A stretch of 64,000 nt of DNA from CAYSFW01 sp050329935 (GCA_050329935.1 JBHJOI010000027.1:1-64000), one strand, 5' to 3'. Counted from the stretch's first letter, positions 15,114 to 24,466 are shown. Notes: generated by a model not told the origin, from the sequence alone. A program made the numbers and translations.

Positions 15114-17141
15114 TTATTTTACTCGCATGCCAGGTTGAGCGCCGTCATCGGGTGCCAGTATGTACAAGCCGCTGTCACTTCCGCTGGCCGCGAGCACCAT
15201 ACCTTCAGAGAGACCGAAACGCATCTTGCGCGGAGCGAGGTTGGCCACCATCACGGTCAGGCGGCCCTGCAATCGCTCGGGCGCGTAGGCGGATTTGATC
15301 CCGGCGAATACGTTGCGGGTCTCGTCGCCGAGGTCGAGCGTCAGACGCACCAGTTTGTCGGCGCCTTCGACCGCTTCGGCGTGGATGATGCGCGCGACTC
15401 GCAGATCGACCTTGGCGAAGTCCTCGATGCTGATTTCGGGTGCGATCGGGCTGATTTCCATTGGTTTGGGCGTGGCGGCGGGCGGGGCCGACGGTTTGAG
15501 ATGCGCTTGCGAGGACTCGACGATCGCGGTGAGTTTGTCGGATTCGATCCGGGTCAGCAGCGGGGTGTAGGACTCGATCGCGTGATCAAGCAGCGGCGTT
15601 TCGAGGTCGCTCCAGGATTGTGGGTCGAGTCCGAGGAATCGTTCGGAATTGGCGGCGGTGATCGGCAGCACCGGCTTGAGGTAGACGATCAGCGCCCGGA
15701 ACAGGTTGAGCCCCATGCTGCAAACCGCGTGCGCGGCGCTCGCGTGGTCGGGATCCTTGATCAATACCCAGGGTTTGCGTTCGTCGATGTAGTGGTTGGC
15801 ACGATCGGCGAGGGCCATGATTTCGCGCATGGCTTGCGAGTACTCACGCGCGTCGTAGCGGGCCGCGATGCTCGCGCCGGCGGCTACGAATTCGCCGTAG
15901 AGCGCGGGTTCCGCCAGCTCGGCGGCCAGGCGGCCGTCGAAGCGCTTGGTGATGAATCCGGCGCAGCGCGAGGCGATGTTGACCAGTTTGCCGACCAGGT
16001 CGCTGTTGACCCGGGCCTGGAAGTCCTCGAGGTTGAGGTCGATGTCGTCGACTCCGGCACCGAGTTTGGCTGCGAAGTAATAGCGCAGGTACTCGGGGTC
16101 GAGATGATCGAGGTAGGTGCGGGCCTTGATGAAGGTGCCGCGCGACTTCGACATCTTCTGGCCGTTGACCGTGAGAAAGCCGTGACAGTAGACCGCGGTC
16201 GGCGTGCGAAATCCGCCCGCGTGCAGCATCGCCGGCCAGAACAGCGTATGGAAATAGGCAATGTCCTTGCCGATGAAATGGTAGACCTCGGTGGTGGCGC
16301 CCGGCCGCCAGTAGGCGTCGAAGTCGAGTCCGGTGCGGTCGCAGAGGTTTTTGAAGCTCGCCATGTAGCCAATCGGCGCGTCCAGCCAGACATAGAAATA
16401 TTTGCCGGGTGCGTCGGGGATCTCGAAGCCCCAATAAGGCGCGTCGCGCGAGATATCCCAGTCGGACAACCCGGCTGTGAACCATTCGTCGAGCTTGTTG
16501 GCGATCTCCGGTTGCACATGTCCGCCGCGGGTCCAGTCGCGCAACATGCCCTCGAAGTGCCCCAGCTGGAAAAAATAATGCTCGGATTCGCGTTGTATCG
16601 GGGTTGCGCCTGATATCACCGAAACGGCATTGTTCAGGTCGGTGGGGGCATAGGTGGCACCGCAGACCTCGCAGGAATCGCCGTATTGGTCCTTCGCCCC
16701 GCACTTCGGGCAATCGCCTTTGATGAAACGATCCGGCAGAAACATCCCGGCTTCGGGGTCGTAGGCCTGCATGATCGCGCGTTTCGCGATATGACCCTGA
16801 TCCCGGGCGCGGGTGTAGATCCACTCGGCGAAGTAACGATTCTCGGGCGAGTGGGTGCTGTGGTAATTGTCAAAACGAATCTGGAACTCCGCGAAATCGG
16901 CGCGGTGCTCCTGTCCGATACGCTCGATCAGCGCCTCGGGTGATATGCCTTCTTGTTGCGCGCGCAGCATGATCGGCGTGCCATGGGCGTCGTCGGCGCA
17001 GACATAGATGCAGTCGTGGCCGCGCAAACGCTGGAACCGCGCCCAGATATCGGTCTGGATGTACTCGACCATGTGCCCAAGGTGGATGGGTCCGTTGGCG
17101 TAGGGCAGGGCGCTGGTGACGAGGATTTTTCGCGAGGCCAT
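15114..17141 (-). CDS. metG: Methionyl-tRNA synthetase
   Basis: This enzyme charges tRNA-Met with methionine. Its 675 residues match the long, dimeric E. coli type (677). Class I signatures are present: the HIGH-equivalent YANGPIHLGHMVEYIQ near the N-terminus and KMSKS in GQKMSKSRGTFIKAR. The zinc-finger cluster is CPKCGAKDQYGDSCEVCG. From about residue 570 a C-terminal tRNA-binding (EMAP/Trbp111-like) domain follows (FAKVDLRVARIIHAEAVEGA). The ATG at 17139-17141 begins MASRKILVTSALPYANG. It lies just upstream of the DUF349 gene. Confidence 0.97.
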   Translation of the reverse strand: MASRKILVTSALPYANGPIHLGHMVEYIQTDIWARFQRLRGHDCIYVCADDAHGTPIMLRAQQEGISPEALIERIGQEHRADFAEFQIRFDNYHSTHSPENRYFAEWIYTRARDQGHIAKRAIMQAYDPEAGMFLPDRFIKGDCPKCGAKDQYGDSCEVCGATYAPTDLNNAVSVISGATPIQRESEHYFFQLGHFEGMLRDWTRGGHVQPEIANKLDEWFTAGLSDWDISRDAPYWGFEIPDAPGKYFYVWLDAPIGYMASFKNLCDRTGLDFDAYWRPGATTEVYHFIGKDIAYFHTLFWPAMLHAGGFRTPTAVYCHGFLTVNGQKMSKSRGTFIKARTYLDHLDPEYLRYYFAAKLGAGVDDIDLNLEDFQARVNSDLVGKLVNIASRCAGFITKRFDGRLAAELAEPALYGEFVAAGASIAARYDAREYSQAMREIMALADRANHYIDERKPWVLIKDPDHASAAHAVCSMGLNLFRALIVYLKPVLPITAANSERFLGLDPQSWSDLETPLLDHAIESYTPLLTRIESDKLTAIVESSQAHLKPSAPPAATPKPMEISPIAPEISIEDFAKVDLRVARIIHAEAVEGADKLVRLTLDLGDETRNVFAGIKSAYAPERLQGRLTVMVANLAPRKMRFGLSEGMVLAASGSDSGLYILAPDDGAQPGMRVK

Positions 17142-17165
17142 GGTGAGGTTGGGCGTGTGCTTCGA

Positions 17166-17196
17166 TGGGGGGTTAAGTTAACAGATTTGACCCCCA
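17166..17196. repeat. Nested inverted repeat upstream of metG
   Basis: TGGGGG (17166-17171) and CCCCCA (17191-17196) flank a 19-base loop that itself contains GTTAA-G-TTAAC (17172-17182). It lies about 25 bp upstream of the metG ATG, so it may be a leader structure, or a relic of a REP-like palindrome. Only one copy was noticed in this window. Confidence 0.35.
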
Positions 17197-17297
17197 GCGA
17201 CATCCGCGCCGGATTCGCTCCGGCGAAAGAACTGGACTCACGCAATTTGACCTCGCCTTGCTCAGGCCGCGCGCCAAGCCTTGCTTCCCGTCGCGGG

Positions 17298-17651
17298 TCA
17301 AGCTTGGGCGTCGAAGGCGTTCGGTAGCCAATCAAGTTGTCCATCGCCCGAAACGGCGACGACATCGAAGCGGCAGGGCGAGTTGATACGCCGCGTTTGC
17401 AGGTAGACCAGCCCAGTGCGTGTCAGACGCTGCTGCTTGGTGCGGTCGACGCTCGCGGCAGAGCCACCGAACCGGGCATTCTTGCGGTAGCGTACTTCAA
17501 CGAATACCAGACTGTCGCCGTCGCGCATGATCAGGTCGATCTCGCCGAAACGGCTACGGAAATTCGCTTCGATCAGGCTCAATCCGGCGGCGCGCAGGTG
17601 CGCGAGCGCGGCTTTCTCCGCTTCGTCACCGCGCTGGCGGGTTGTGGTCAC
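17298..17651 (-). CDS. yraN: YraN family (UPF0102) nuclease-like protein
   Basis: This 117-residue protein has the PD-(D/E)XK-type core of the UPF0102 family: RFGEIDLIMRDGDSLVFVEV, followed by RYRKNARFGG. The GTG start (17649-17651) overlaps the lpoA stop as GTGA, the usual lpoA-yraN coupling in Gammaproteobacteria; the longer upstream frame runs antiparallel through lpoA codons and is rejected. The biological role is undefined, though a DNA-processing or Holliday-junction function has been proposed for the family. Confidence 0.88.
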   Translation of the reverse strand: MTTTRQRGDEAEKAALAHLRAAGLSLIEANFRSRFGEIDLIMRDGDSLVFVEVRYRKNARFGGSAASVDRTKQQRLTRTGLVYLQTRRINSPCRFDVVAVSGDGQLDWLPNAFDAQA

Positions 17652-19450
17652 GGCTTCGGTTGAATCGCCAGCTCGCCCTGGTAGGCAACCGGCGTGCCGC
17701 CGCGGAACTGCGCGTAACTCACCTGACGGTGCAAGCGTTGTTGTTCGTTGAGGACGATCGCGCCCGACAGGCCGTAGTGCAGGATGTCGCCGCTGGCGGG
17801 CGGACGCGGCTGTAACTGCAACGCAAGCAAAATGCTGTCGAAGCCGAACGCGAACAGACGGGGTTGCTGGCGTGCGCGCGGACTCAGGTCGTGCGGTGTC
17901 GGGAGCCTGAGGTTGGGGTCGACTGCCTGCGCCTGACCGATCAGCCAAGGGATCTCGGTGAAAATCGTGCCGTCTAGATAGCTGTCCTCGACGGGTTGTG
18001 GCATTCCCGAGTAAAGATGGGATGTCGCGAATACCGGAGTCTGCCCCAGGTTGTAGTGCTTGAGCTGGTTCTTCAGCTGACGCGCCTGGCGCGGCGTGGC
18101 GGCCATGAACACGGCGAGGTCGGCCGTGACGTTGGCAGGGTCACTGCCGAGATCGCGCAGGAAGATGGAAAAGTCGTCGATGCTGTCGTCGTAGGTATTT
18201 GTCGTGACAAGGGTGCCGCCAAGTTGCCGAAAGGCCGCGGAAAAAGCGCTCGCGATTCGGTCGCCCCATTCACTTTCCGGCGTCAGCATATGCACGCGTT
18301 GGCGTTCGCTGGCTATCACCAGGCGCGCGGCTTGTTCGGCTTCATCCTCGGGCAGCAGGGCGAATTGATAGAGATTGCGGTTGATCGTCCCGCCGTCGCG
18401 ACCGAAGTTGAGTGTCAGCACGGGCACCCTCAGTTCATGCGCGGCGAGCGCGTCGACCTGGGCTTTGTCGAGCGGGCCGAGGATCCATTCCGCGCCATCG
18501 TTCACCGCTTGTTGATATACGCTTTGGATGCTATGCCCGGAGGCACTGTCGTGGAAGCGCAGCGTCGTGGCTTTGAGCGCGGGATGCCGATCCATCGCCG
18601 ACTCGATGCCTTCGCGAATCACGATTCCGACACCTTGCAAGGCGCCACTGAGCGGCAATAGAACGCCAATCTTGCCGATCTGGCCGCGCACCGGCGCGAC
18701 GTTGGCCTCGCGCAGCGACTGGATGCGATTACCGAGGGCGGCTGGGTGGTTCGCGAAGTCGGCCTGCCAGCGATCCAGCGCGGAGCCGCGTGACTCCGGC
18801 GCGGCGGCGGTGGATTTGACGATGTAGGTGAGTTCAACCCAGCCACGCGTGAGCGGGTTGAGCCGCTCTCCCAGCCATTTCGAGAGGTCGGGCGTTGACA
18901 GCGCCAGCAGTTGTTGCCAGACCTGGTCGCTATCGTTGGTCGCTCGCGAACCGCCGTAGCGTTCGATCATGAGTTCGGTTTGGGCGCGAAGGTTGCCGCG
19001 TTTCTGTTGCGCCTCGGTCAGTAGCGCGACGATCTCCTTGTCGAGCGACGCGGGCAGTTGAGTTCGCGGAAAGTCGAGCAAGCGAATGACCTCGGCGAAG
19101 TCTTGGCGGGTTCTCGCGATGCGGGCCGAGATCATACGCGTGCGTGCGCGAGTGGCCGGGTCGAGTTGAGCTTCGTTGATGGCCCGTATGCTGCGTTCGG
19201 CACTGGCCGCGTTTCCGCCGAGCCAGGCCATCTCCGCCGCCTTCGCCCGTAGGAGGTCGGCATCGGCTGGACGTCCTTGCCGAGCCGCGGCTTCGTAGGC
19301 TTCACTCGCGCGCACGTAGTCCCGCTCCTTTTCCAGGGCGATCGCCTGGCGCTCCAGATCGCTACTTGGACGAGTACCCGGCGTGGTCTGGCACGCGGCG
19401 AGCGCGAGTAGCGCCACTGTACAGCACAGGAGGTGTTGAATACGCTTCAT
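17648..19450 (-). CDS. lpoA: LpoA, outer-membrane lipoprotein activator of PBP1A
   Basis: LpoA reaches from the outer membrane through peptidoglycan to stimulate the class A synthase PBP1A. The 600-residue product has a lipoprotein signal peptide with lipobox LLALAAC (Cys at ~20). An N-terminal TPR-like helical domain follows (LEKERDYVRASEAYEAAARQ). From about residue 245 there is a periplasmic-binding-protein-like domain beginning IGKIGVLLPLSGALQGVGIV. It is transcribed divergently from rsmI (41 bp apart) and coupled to yraN, a conserved gammaproteobacterial arrangement. It links this locus to the dcw cluster 2 kb away. Confidence 0.92.
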   Translation of the reverse strand: MKRIQHLLCCTVALLALAACQTTPGTRPSSDLERQAIALEKERDYVRASEAYEAAARQGRPADADLLRAKAAEMAWLGGNAASAERSIRAINEAQLDPATRARTRMISARIARTRQDFAEVIRLLDFPRTQLPASLDKEIVALLTEAQQKRGNLRAQTELMIERYGGSRATNDSDQVWQQLLALSTPDLSKWLGERLNPLTRGWVELTYIVKSTAAAPESRGSALDRWQADFANHPAALGNRIQSLREANVAPVRGQIGKIGVLLPLSGALQGVGIVIREGIESAMDRHPALKATTLRFHDSASGHSIQSVYQQAVNDGAEWILGPLDKAQVDALAAHELRVPVLTLNFGRDGGTINRNLYQFALLPEDEAEQAARLVIASERQRVHMLTPESEWGDRIASAFSAAFRQLGGTLVTTNTYDDSIDDFSIFLRDLGSDPANVTADLAVFMAATPRQARQLKNQLKHYNLGQTPVFATSHLYSGMPQPVEDSYLDGTIFTEIPWLIGQAQAVDPNLRLPTPHDLSPRARQQPRLFAFGFDSILLALQLQPRPPASGDILHYGLSGAIVLNEQQRLHRQVSYAQFRGGTPVAYQGELAIQPKP

Positions 19451-19491
19451 CAGGCAAAGATCGCACCAAGAACTAACATGAACGTATTGTA

Positions 19492-20367
19492 ATGGAGCAA
19501 GAACTGGCTGTCTTGAACGATGGCGCGGGCCTGACGGGTGTCCTTTGGGTCGTCGCGACCCCGATCGGCAATCTGGGGGATCTCTCGGCGCGCGCCATCG
19601 AGACCTTGCGCGCGGTGGCCTTGATCGCGGCGGAAGACACCCGCCAGACCGCCAAACTCCTCGCGCATCTCGGCCTGCGTAAGACCCTTCTAAGTCTGCA
19701 TGGATTTAACGAAACGCAACAAATCGAGCCGGTTTTGGCGCGATTGCGCGCGGGCGAACACGTCGCACTGGTATCCGACGCGGGAACGCCGCTGATCAGC
19801 GATCCTGGATTCGCACTGATCCGCGCGGTGCATCTAGCGGGGTTGCGGGTTTCGCCAATCCCCGGCGCGAGCGCGTTGACCGCCGCGCTGTCGGTGGCGG
19901 GCATCCCTTGTGCCAGGTTCGCGTTCGAGGGCTTTTTACCCGCCCGGAGCGCGGCTCGACGCGCGGCGCTGCAAGTTCTGGAACAGGAATCGCGCACGCT
20001 AGTGTTCTACGAGGCGCCGCATCGTATTGTCGACGCCCTGTGTGACATGTTGGAGGTTTTTGGACCCGAGCGTGAGGTGGCATTGGCACGCGAGCTGACC
20101 AAGTTGTTTGAGGAGGTCAATCGCGACACGTTGGCGGCGCAGGTACGTTGGGTCGAAGCGGATCCGAATCGGCAACGTGGCGAATACGTCGTGATCGTGA
20201 GTGGACATGATGGGGCATCGGACGCCGCTGCCAACCAGGATGTGGATCGCCAATTGCAGGTGTTGCTGGAGGAGCTGCCGTTGAAGCAGGCAGTCAAGCT
20301 CGCGGCACGTCTAACCGGGGTCCCGCGCAATGAATTGTACCAGCGTGCGTTGGCGCTACGCGGCTGA
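19492..20367 (+). CDS. rsmI: 16S rRNA (cytidine(1402)-2'-O)-methyltransferase
   Basis: RsmI methylates the ribose of C1402 in 16S rRNA. It is a tetrapyrrole-methylase-fold SAM enzyme: VATPIGNLGDLSARA at the N-terminus, EDTRQTAKLL, then VSDAGTPLISDPGF and IPGASALTAALSVAGI in order. Its 291 residues match the family (E. coli 286). Its partner methyltransferase RsmH, which methylates N4 of the same base, is encoded 1.2 kb downstream in the dcw cluster. It is followed by rnpB. Confidence 0.95.
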   Translation: MEQELAVLNDGAGLTGVLWVVATPIGNLGDLSARAIETLRAVALIAAEDTRQTAKLLAHLGLRKTLLSLHGFNETQQIEPVLARLRAGEHVALVSDAGTPLISDPGFALIRAVHLAGLRVSPIPGASALTAALSVAGIPCARFAFEGFLPARSAARRAALQVLEQESRTLVFYEAPHRIVDALCDMLEVFGPEREVALARELTKLFEEVNRDTLAAQVRWVEADPNRQRGEYVVIVSGHDGASDAAANQDVDRQLQVLLEELPLKQAVKLAARLTGVPRNELYQRALALRG

Positions 20368-20413
20368 GATTGCGCTGGCGATGCGTCAGCAATGATGAGA
20401 GTATCCGCGCCTA

Positions 20414-20757
<344 letters not shown>

Positions 20758-20919
20758 TTCCTCTTTATCTCCTCCCCATTCGTCGTGCCTCCATGCGAGG
20801 CGCTTCTGCGTCCCGGAATGCGCCCCTTGGCGCGGGCAGTGATCGAAATTTCGTGAGGCATTGGATTAAAAGTTGCCTCTAAAAAGCTGAAATATATTAA
20901 TTTTGTGAACTACTTGCAG

Positions 20920-20942
20920 GGTTCGCACGAACCGCCCGTGCG
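20920..20942. repeat. Overlapping palindromes upstream of the dcw promoter
   Basis: GGTTCG-CA-CGAACC (20920-20933) and CGCACG-AACCGCC-CGTGCG (20924-20942) share bases and cannot form at once. They may be a regulator binding site or a leader element of an upstream transcript. Confidence 0.35.
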
Positions 20943-21001
20943 TGGTTTCGTAAGTCATTGTGACAACACATAAAAATAGCTAAGCGCGGGCGTGGTTTCC
21001 C

Positions 21002-21031
21002 TTGACAGTGTGACGTAGTGCTTCCTATAGT
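21002..21031 (+). promoter_or_regulatory. Predicted main promoter of the dcw cluster (Pmra)
   Basis: A perfect -35 TTGACA (21002-21007) and -10 TATAGT (21026-21031), 18 bp apart, lie about 60 bp before the mraZ start and directly ahead of the MraZ repeats. Confidence 0.8.
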
Positions 21032-21039
21032 GTATGAGA

Positions 21040-21074
21040 GTGGGACGAAGTGGAAAAATGTAGGGTCAAGTGGG
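21040..21074 (+). promoter_or_regulatory. MraZ operator: four 10-bp-spaced GTGGG-type repeats
   Basis: The pentamers GTGGG, GTGGA, GTAGG and GTGGG start at 21040, 21050, 21060 and 21070, exactly one per ~10 bp. MraZ is known to bind tandem TGGG-N5 repeats just downstream of its own promoter and repress the cluster, which this matches closely. Confidence 0.8.
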
Positions 21075-21089
21075 TTAGCGGTGTAACGA

Positions 21090-21542
21090 GTGTTTCGAGG
21101 GGTTTCCAATCTCGTGCTGGACGATAAGAGTCGTCTCTCGATACCCGCGCGGTATCGCGACGAGATTATGGCCGCCTGCGAGGGCAACCTGATCGTGACG
21201 GTCGATCGCGATAAATGCCTGCTGATCTACCCGTTCCCGGAATGGCAGCGCATCGAGGAACGGTTGATGTCGCGCCCCAACATGGAGCCCAGCGTGCGCA
21301 AGTTACAGCGGTTGATGGTGGGATACGCCACCGAATGCGAGTTAAGTGCACAAAGCCGGATTTTGATTCCGGAGCCGCTGCGGGTCTTCGCCGAACTCGA
21401 CAGGCGTGTTGTGCTGGTAGGTCAGGGCAAGCGGTTCGAGCTATGGAACGAACAGCGCTGGAGCGTGCAGTGCGACGAGTATCTGCGCGAGGCGGCGAAT
21501 GACGAGGTGATGAGCGAGGCGATCGCCTCGCTGTCGATCTGA
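21090..21542 (+). CDS. mraZ: MraZ, transcriptional regulator of the dcw cluster
   Basis: MraZ is a 150-residue AbrB-like DNA-binding protein that oligomerises into a ring. It contains two copies of the family fold: RGVSNLVLDDKSRLSIPARY near residue 3 and ECELSAQSRILIPEPLR near residue 80. The start is GTG at 21090, giving MFRGVSNL, the conserved N-terminus. It binds the repeats immediately upstream and so likely represses the whole operon. It is the first dcw gene, with 10 bp to rsmH. Confidence 0.95.
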   Translation: MFRGVSNLVLDDKSRLSIPARYRDEIMAACEGNLIVTVDRDKCLLIYPFPEWQRIEERLMSRPNMEPSVRKLQRLMVGYATECELSAQSRILIPEPLRVFAELDRRVVLVGQGKRFELWNEQRWSVQCDEYLREAANDEVMSEAIASLSI

Positions 21543-21552
21543 GCCGAACCGG

Positions 21553-22482
21553 ATGACGCACGTCCCGGTGCTGCTTGATGAGGCGGTCGAGGCGCTCGCG
21601 CCGCGCCGCGATGGCTGGTATCTCGATGCGACGTTCGGGCGAGGCGGTCACACTGCGGCGATTCTCGAACATCTGGGCCCGGCGGGGCGGTTGTACGCGA
21701 TGGATCGTGATGGCGAGGCGGCCGGCGCCGCTTTGCAGCGGTTCGGCGACGATGGTCGGTTTAAGTTTTGCAGGGACAGCTTTGCAGGGATGGCGGAGTT
21801 TTTGAGCAGTCAGGGTGTCATGGGTTCGCTCTCGGGGGTACTGATGGATCTCGGGGTGTCTTCGCCACAGTTGGATCATCCGCGCCGCGGTTTCAGCTTT
21901 CGCGCGGACGGCCCTCTCGACATGCGGATGGACACCTCGGTAGGGATCACTGCGGCGCAATGGCTGGCGCAAGCGGACGAACGACGTATCGCGCAGGTGT
22001 TGTTCGAGTATGGCGAGGAACGCTACGCGCGGCGGATCGCCCGAGCGATTGTCGCGGCCCGTGCCGATGCGCCGATCGAAACGACTCGCCAGTTGGCGGA
22101 GTTGATCGGTCAGGCGGTTCCGCGCCGCGAGCACAACAAGGATCCCGCGACCCGCGCCTTTCAGGCGCTGCGCATTGAAATCAATAACGAATTAAACGAG
22201 TTGCAACAGGGATTGGCGTCGGCATTGGAAGCCTTGGCTTTGGGAGGTCGATTGGTGGTTATTAGCTTTCACTCGTTGGAAGACCGATTGGTCAAGCATT
22301 TCATGCGCGGGCATGCGCGTGAAAAGCCCGTATTCACGCGCTCGGGCGAGTTGCTGCCCATGGTCGGCGGCGCCTTGCGTCTGAAGTTGATTGGCAAGCC
22401 GATCAGGCCGTCGGCGATCGAGATCAAAGGTAATCCCCGGGCGCGCAGCGCCGTGTTGCGCGTGGCGGAGAAGCTGGCATGA
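21553..22482 (+). CDS. rsmH: 16S rRNA (cytosine(1402)-N4)-methyltransferase
   Basis: RsmH (MraW) methylates N4 of C1402 in 16S rRNA using SAM. The start HVPVLLDEAVEALAPR and the SAM site ATFGRGGHTAAILEHL are diagnostic, as is MDLGVSSPQLDHPRRGFSFR. The C-terminal VISFHSLEDRLVKHFM is also conserved. Its 309 residues are normal. Its stop overlaps the ftsL start as ATGA. Confidence 0.96.
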   Translation: MTHVPVLLDEAVEALAPRRDGWYLDATFGRGGHTAAILEHLGPAGRLYAMDRDGEAAGAALQRFGDDGRFKFCRDSFAGMAEFLSSQGVMGSLSGVLMDLGVSSPQLDHPRRGFSFRADGPLDMRMDTSVGITAAQWLAQADERRIAQVLFEYGEERYARRIARAIVAARADAPIETTRQLAELIGQAVPRREHNKDPATRAFQALRIEINNELNELQQGLASALEALALGGRLVVISFHSLEDRLVKHFMRGHAREKPVFTRSGELLPMVGGALRLKLIGKPIRPSAIEIKGNPRARSAVLRVAEKLA

Positions 22483-22748
22483 AGTGGCAGATCGGCGCGG
22501 TCGCGGTGATCGGTGTGTTGGTTCTACTCAGCGCGCTGGGCGTGGTGACCGCCAAGCACGAACACCGTAAGCAGTTTCATCTGATGGCGCAGCAGGACCG
22601 ATTGCGCGATCAGCTTGAGATCGAGTGGCGCCAGTTGCTACTCGAACAGCGTACCCACGCCAAACACGACCGAATTGAAAGCGAGGCGGCACGCAAGCTT
22701 TCCATGAAAATCCCCCGCATGGGCGATACCGTGATGGTGCTGCGATGA
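22479..22748 (+). CDS. ftsL: Cell division protein FtsL
   Basis: FtsL is a small bitopic membrane protein of the FtsQLB complex that activates FtsWI at the septum. Its 89 residues have a short cytoplasmic start, one membrane helix at about 5-25 (IGAVAVIGVLVLLSALGVV), then a periplasmic coiled coil rich in Gln/Arg/Leu (KQFHLMAQQDRLRDQLEIEW). It carries the C-terminal ARKLSMKIP typical of the family. It overlaps rsmH and ftsI by four bases each. Sequence conservation is low, so identity rests on architecture and position. Confidence 0.92.
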   Translation: MKWQIGAVAVIGVLVLLSALGVVTAKHEHRKQFHLMAQQDRLRDQLEIEWRQLLLEQRTHAKHDRIESEAARKLSMKIPRMGDTVMVLR

Positions 22749-24466
22749 GTGAGCCCGGTAGCCAGACCCAGAGTTACCCGATGCGGCGCGTGGTCGTTTT
22801 CGCGGTGTTCCTGGCGGGCATGATCGCGCTGGCACTGCGCGCGCTCGAGCTACAGGTTCTGCAGCACGATTTTCTGCAAGAGATGGGCGACGCCCGGCAT
22901 TTGCGCGTGGTGCACACGCCCGCGCTGCGTGGAATGATCACGGACCGACATGGTGAGCCGTTGGCGGTATCGGCACCCGTCGATTCGATCTGGATCAATC
23001 CGCTCGAATACAGCGCGACACAGGAACAGGTGACGCGGCTGGCGACCTTGCTCGACATGCGAGCGGTCGATCTCAATAGTCGTATTCGCGAGCGTGGCGA
23101 GCGCGAGTTCGTCTACATCAAGCGCCATATCTCGCCCGAGCTCGCGGCGCAAATAAAAGCGCTGGGTGTCGCCGGGCTCAATGTGCAGCGCGAGTACCGA
23201 CGCTACTATCCGATGCTCGATATCGCGTCGCATGTGGTGGGGTTCACCAATATCGACGATATCGGTCAGGAAGGCATGGAGCTGACCTACAACGACTGGC
23301 TGAGCGGCGAGCCGGGCGCCAAGCGCGTGATCAAGGATCGGCGCGGTCTGATCATCGGCGACGTGGAGCTGATCCGGCAGGCGCGCCCGGGCAATGATCT
23401 GCGGCTGAGTATCGACGGGTATCTGCAGTATCTGGCTTACAGCGAACTGCGCAATGCGGTCCGCAAGTTCAACGCCGAGTCCGGATCGGTCGTCGTGCTG
23501 GATCCCCACAACGGCGAGATCTTGGCGATGGTGAATCAGCCGGGATACAACCCCAACAACCGAGCCGAACTCAAGCCGGAGTTGTTCCTCAATCGCGCTG
23601 TCAAGGACTTGTTTGAGCCGGGTTCGACGGCAAAGCCGTTCACGATCGCCGCCGCGGTCGACAGCAACGTCTTTCAGTACAACAGTAAACTGAACACCAA
23701 CCCAGGTTCCTATGCGATTCCAGGTCACGTCATCAAGGACAAGAACAATCTGGGTGTGATCGACATGACGACCGTCATAAGCAAGTCGAGCAACGTCGGC
23801 GCGGCGATGGTCGCGATGAAGGTGCCGTCCGAACAGCTGTGGCATGCCTTTCACGATTTTGGATTCGGACAGCGCACGCAGAGCCATTTCCCAGGCGAGG
23901 AAGCGGGGTTCCTGCGCGACTTCACCGGTTGGTATCCGGCGGATAAGGCGACTCTTTCGTATGGCTACGGGTTCTCGGTGACGTCGTTGCAATTGGCTCA
24001 AGCGTATGCGGTGCTGGCGGCGGACGGCGTATTTCGACCGGTCACCTTCATCGCCGGCATGCCGCCGCGCGAGGAGCGCCAGGTCGTGAGCGCGGAGACC
24101 GCGCGTGCGGTGCGCCGAATGATGCAGAAGGTTGTTTCACCCGAGGGGACCGGGTACCGCGCCTCGGTCGAGGGCTATCGCGTCGCCGGCAAGACCGGCA
24201 CCGCCAAAAAGGCGGCCGCCGGCGGCTACGGCGACGAATATCAAGCGGTTTTTGCCGGCATGGTTCCGGCTGACCAACCGCGCCTGGTCGCGGTGGTGAT
24301 GATCAATGAGCCCAAGGGCGGGCAGTACTACGGCGGCGATGTAGCGGCGCCGGTTTTCGCCAACATCATGGCGGGCGCGTTGCGCCAGTTCAACATTCCT
24401 CCCAACGACCTGCCTGGCCAACGCATCGACGAGATTCGAGTGGCGGCCACGGGTGACAGCCAGTGA
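22745..24466 (+). CDS. ftsI: Peptidoglycan D,D-transpeptidase FtsI (PBP3)
   Basis: FtsI cross-links septal peptidoglycan with the polymerase FtsW. Its 573 residues contain an N-terminal membrane anchor (VVVFAVFLAGMIALALRALE, about 15-35). A pedestal/dimerisation domain with RGMITDRHGEPLAVSAPVDS follows. The transpeptidase domain carries the three catalytic motifs: SxxK in EPGSTAKPF, SxN in SKSSNVG, and KTGT in AGKTGTAKKA. The product is a target of beta-lactams. It overlaps ftsL by ATGA and murE by GTGA. Confidence 0.96.
   Translation: MSEPGSQTQSYPMRRVVVFAVFLAGMIALALRALELQVLQHDFLQEMGDARHLRVVHTPALRGMITDRHGEPLAVSAPVDSIWINPLEYSATQEQVTRLATLLDMRAVDLNSRIRERGEREFVYIKRHISPELAAQIKALGVAGLNVQREYRRYYPMLDIASHVVGFTNIDDIGQEGMELTYNDWLSGEPGAKRVIKDRRGLIIGDVELIRQARPGNDLRLSIDGYLQYLAYSELRNAVRKFNAESGSVVVLDPHNGEILAMVNQPGYNPNNRAELKPELFLNRAVKDLFEPGSTAKPFTIAAAVDSNVFQYNSKLNTNPGSYAIPGHVIKDKNNLGVIDMTTVISKSSNVGAAMVAMKVPSEQLWHAFHDFGFGQRTQSHFPGEEAGFLRDFTGWYPADKATLSYGYGFSVTSLQLAQAYAVLAADGVFRPVTFIAGMPPREERQVVSAETARAVRRMMQKVVSPEGTGYRASVEGYRVAGKTGTAKKAAAGGYGDEYQAVFAGMVPADQPRLVAVVMINEPKGGQYYGGDVAAPVFANIMAGALRQFNIPPNDLPGQRIDEIRVAATGDSQ

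Larger units (their letters stand above)
20758..21089. other. Regulatory region between rnpB and mraZ
   Basis: There is no gene here. An AT-rich stretch at about 20865-20905 could act as an UP element or second promoter (TTGCCT/TATTAA-like). Two overlapping, mutually exclusive palindromes follow at 20920-20942. The main dcw promoter is at 21002-21031 and the MraZ repeats at 21040-21074. No clear terminator follows rnpB; GCGCC-CCTT-GGCGC near 20822 lacks a T run. Confidence 0.6.

Noticed and set aside
15135..16613. A 492-codon plus-strand frame opposite metG
   Set aside because: Antisense to metG with KMSKS and zinc motifs intact; no domain or ribosome site.
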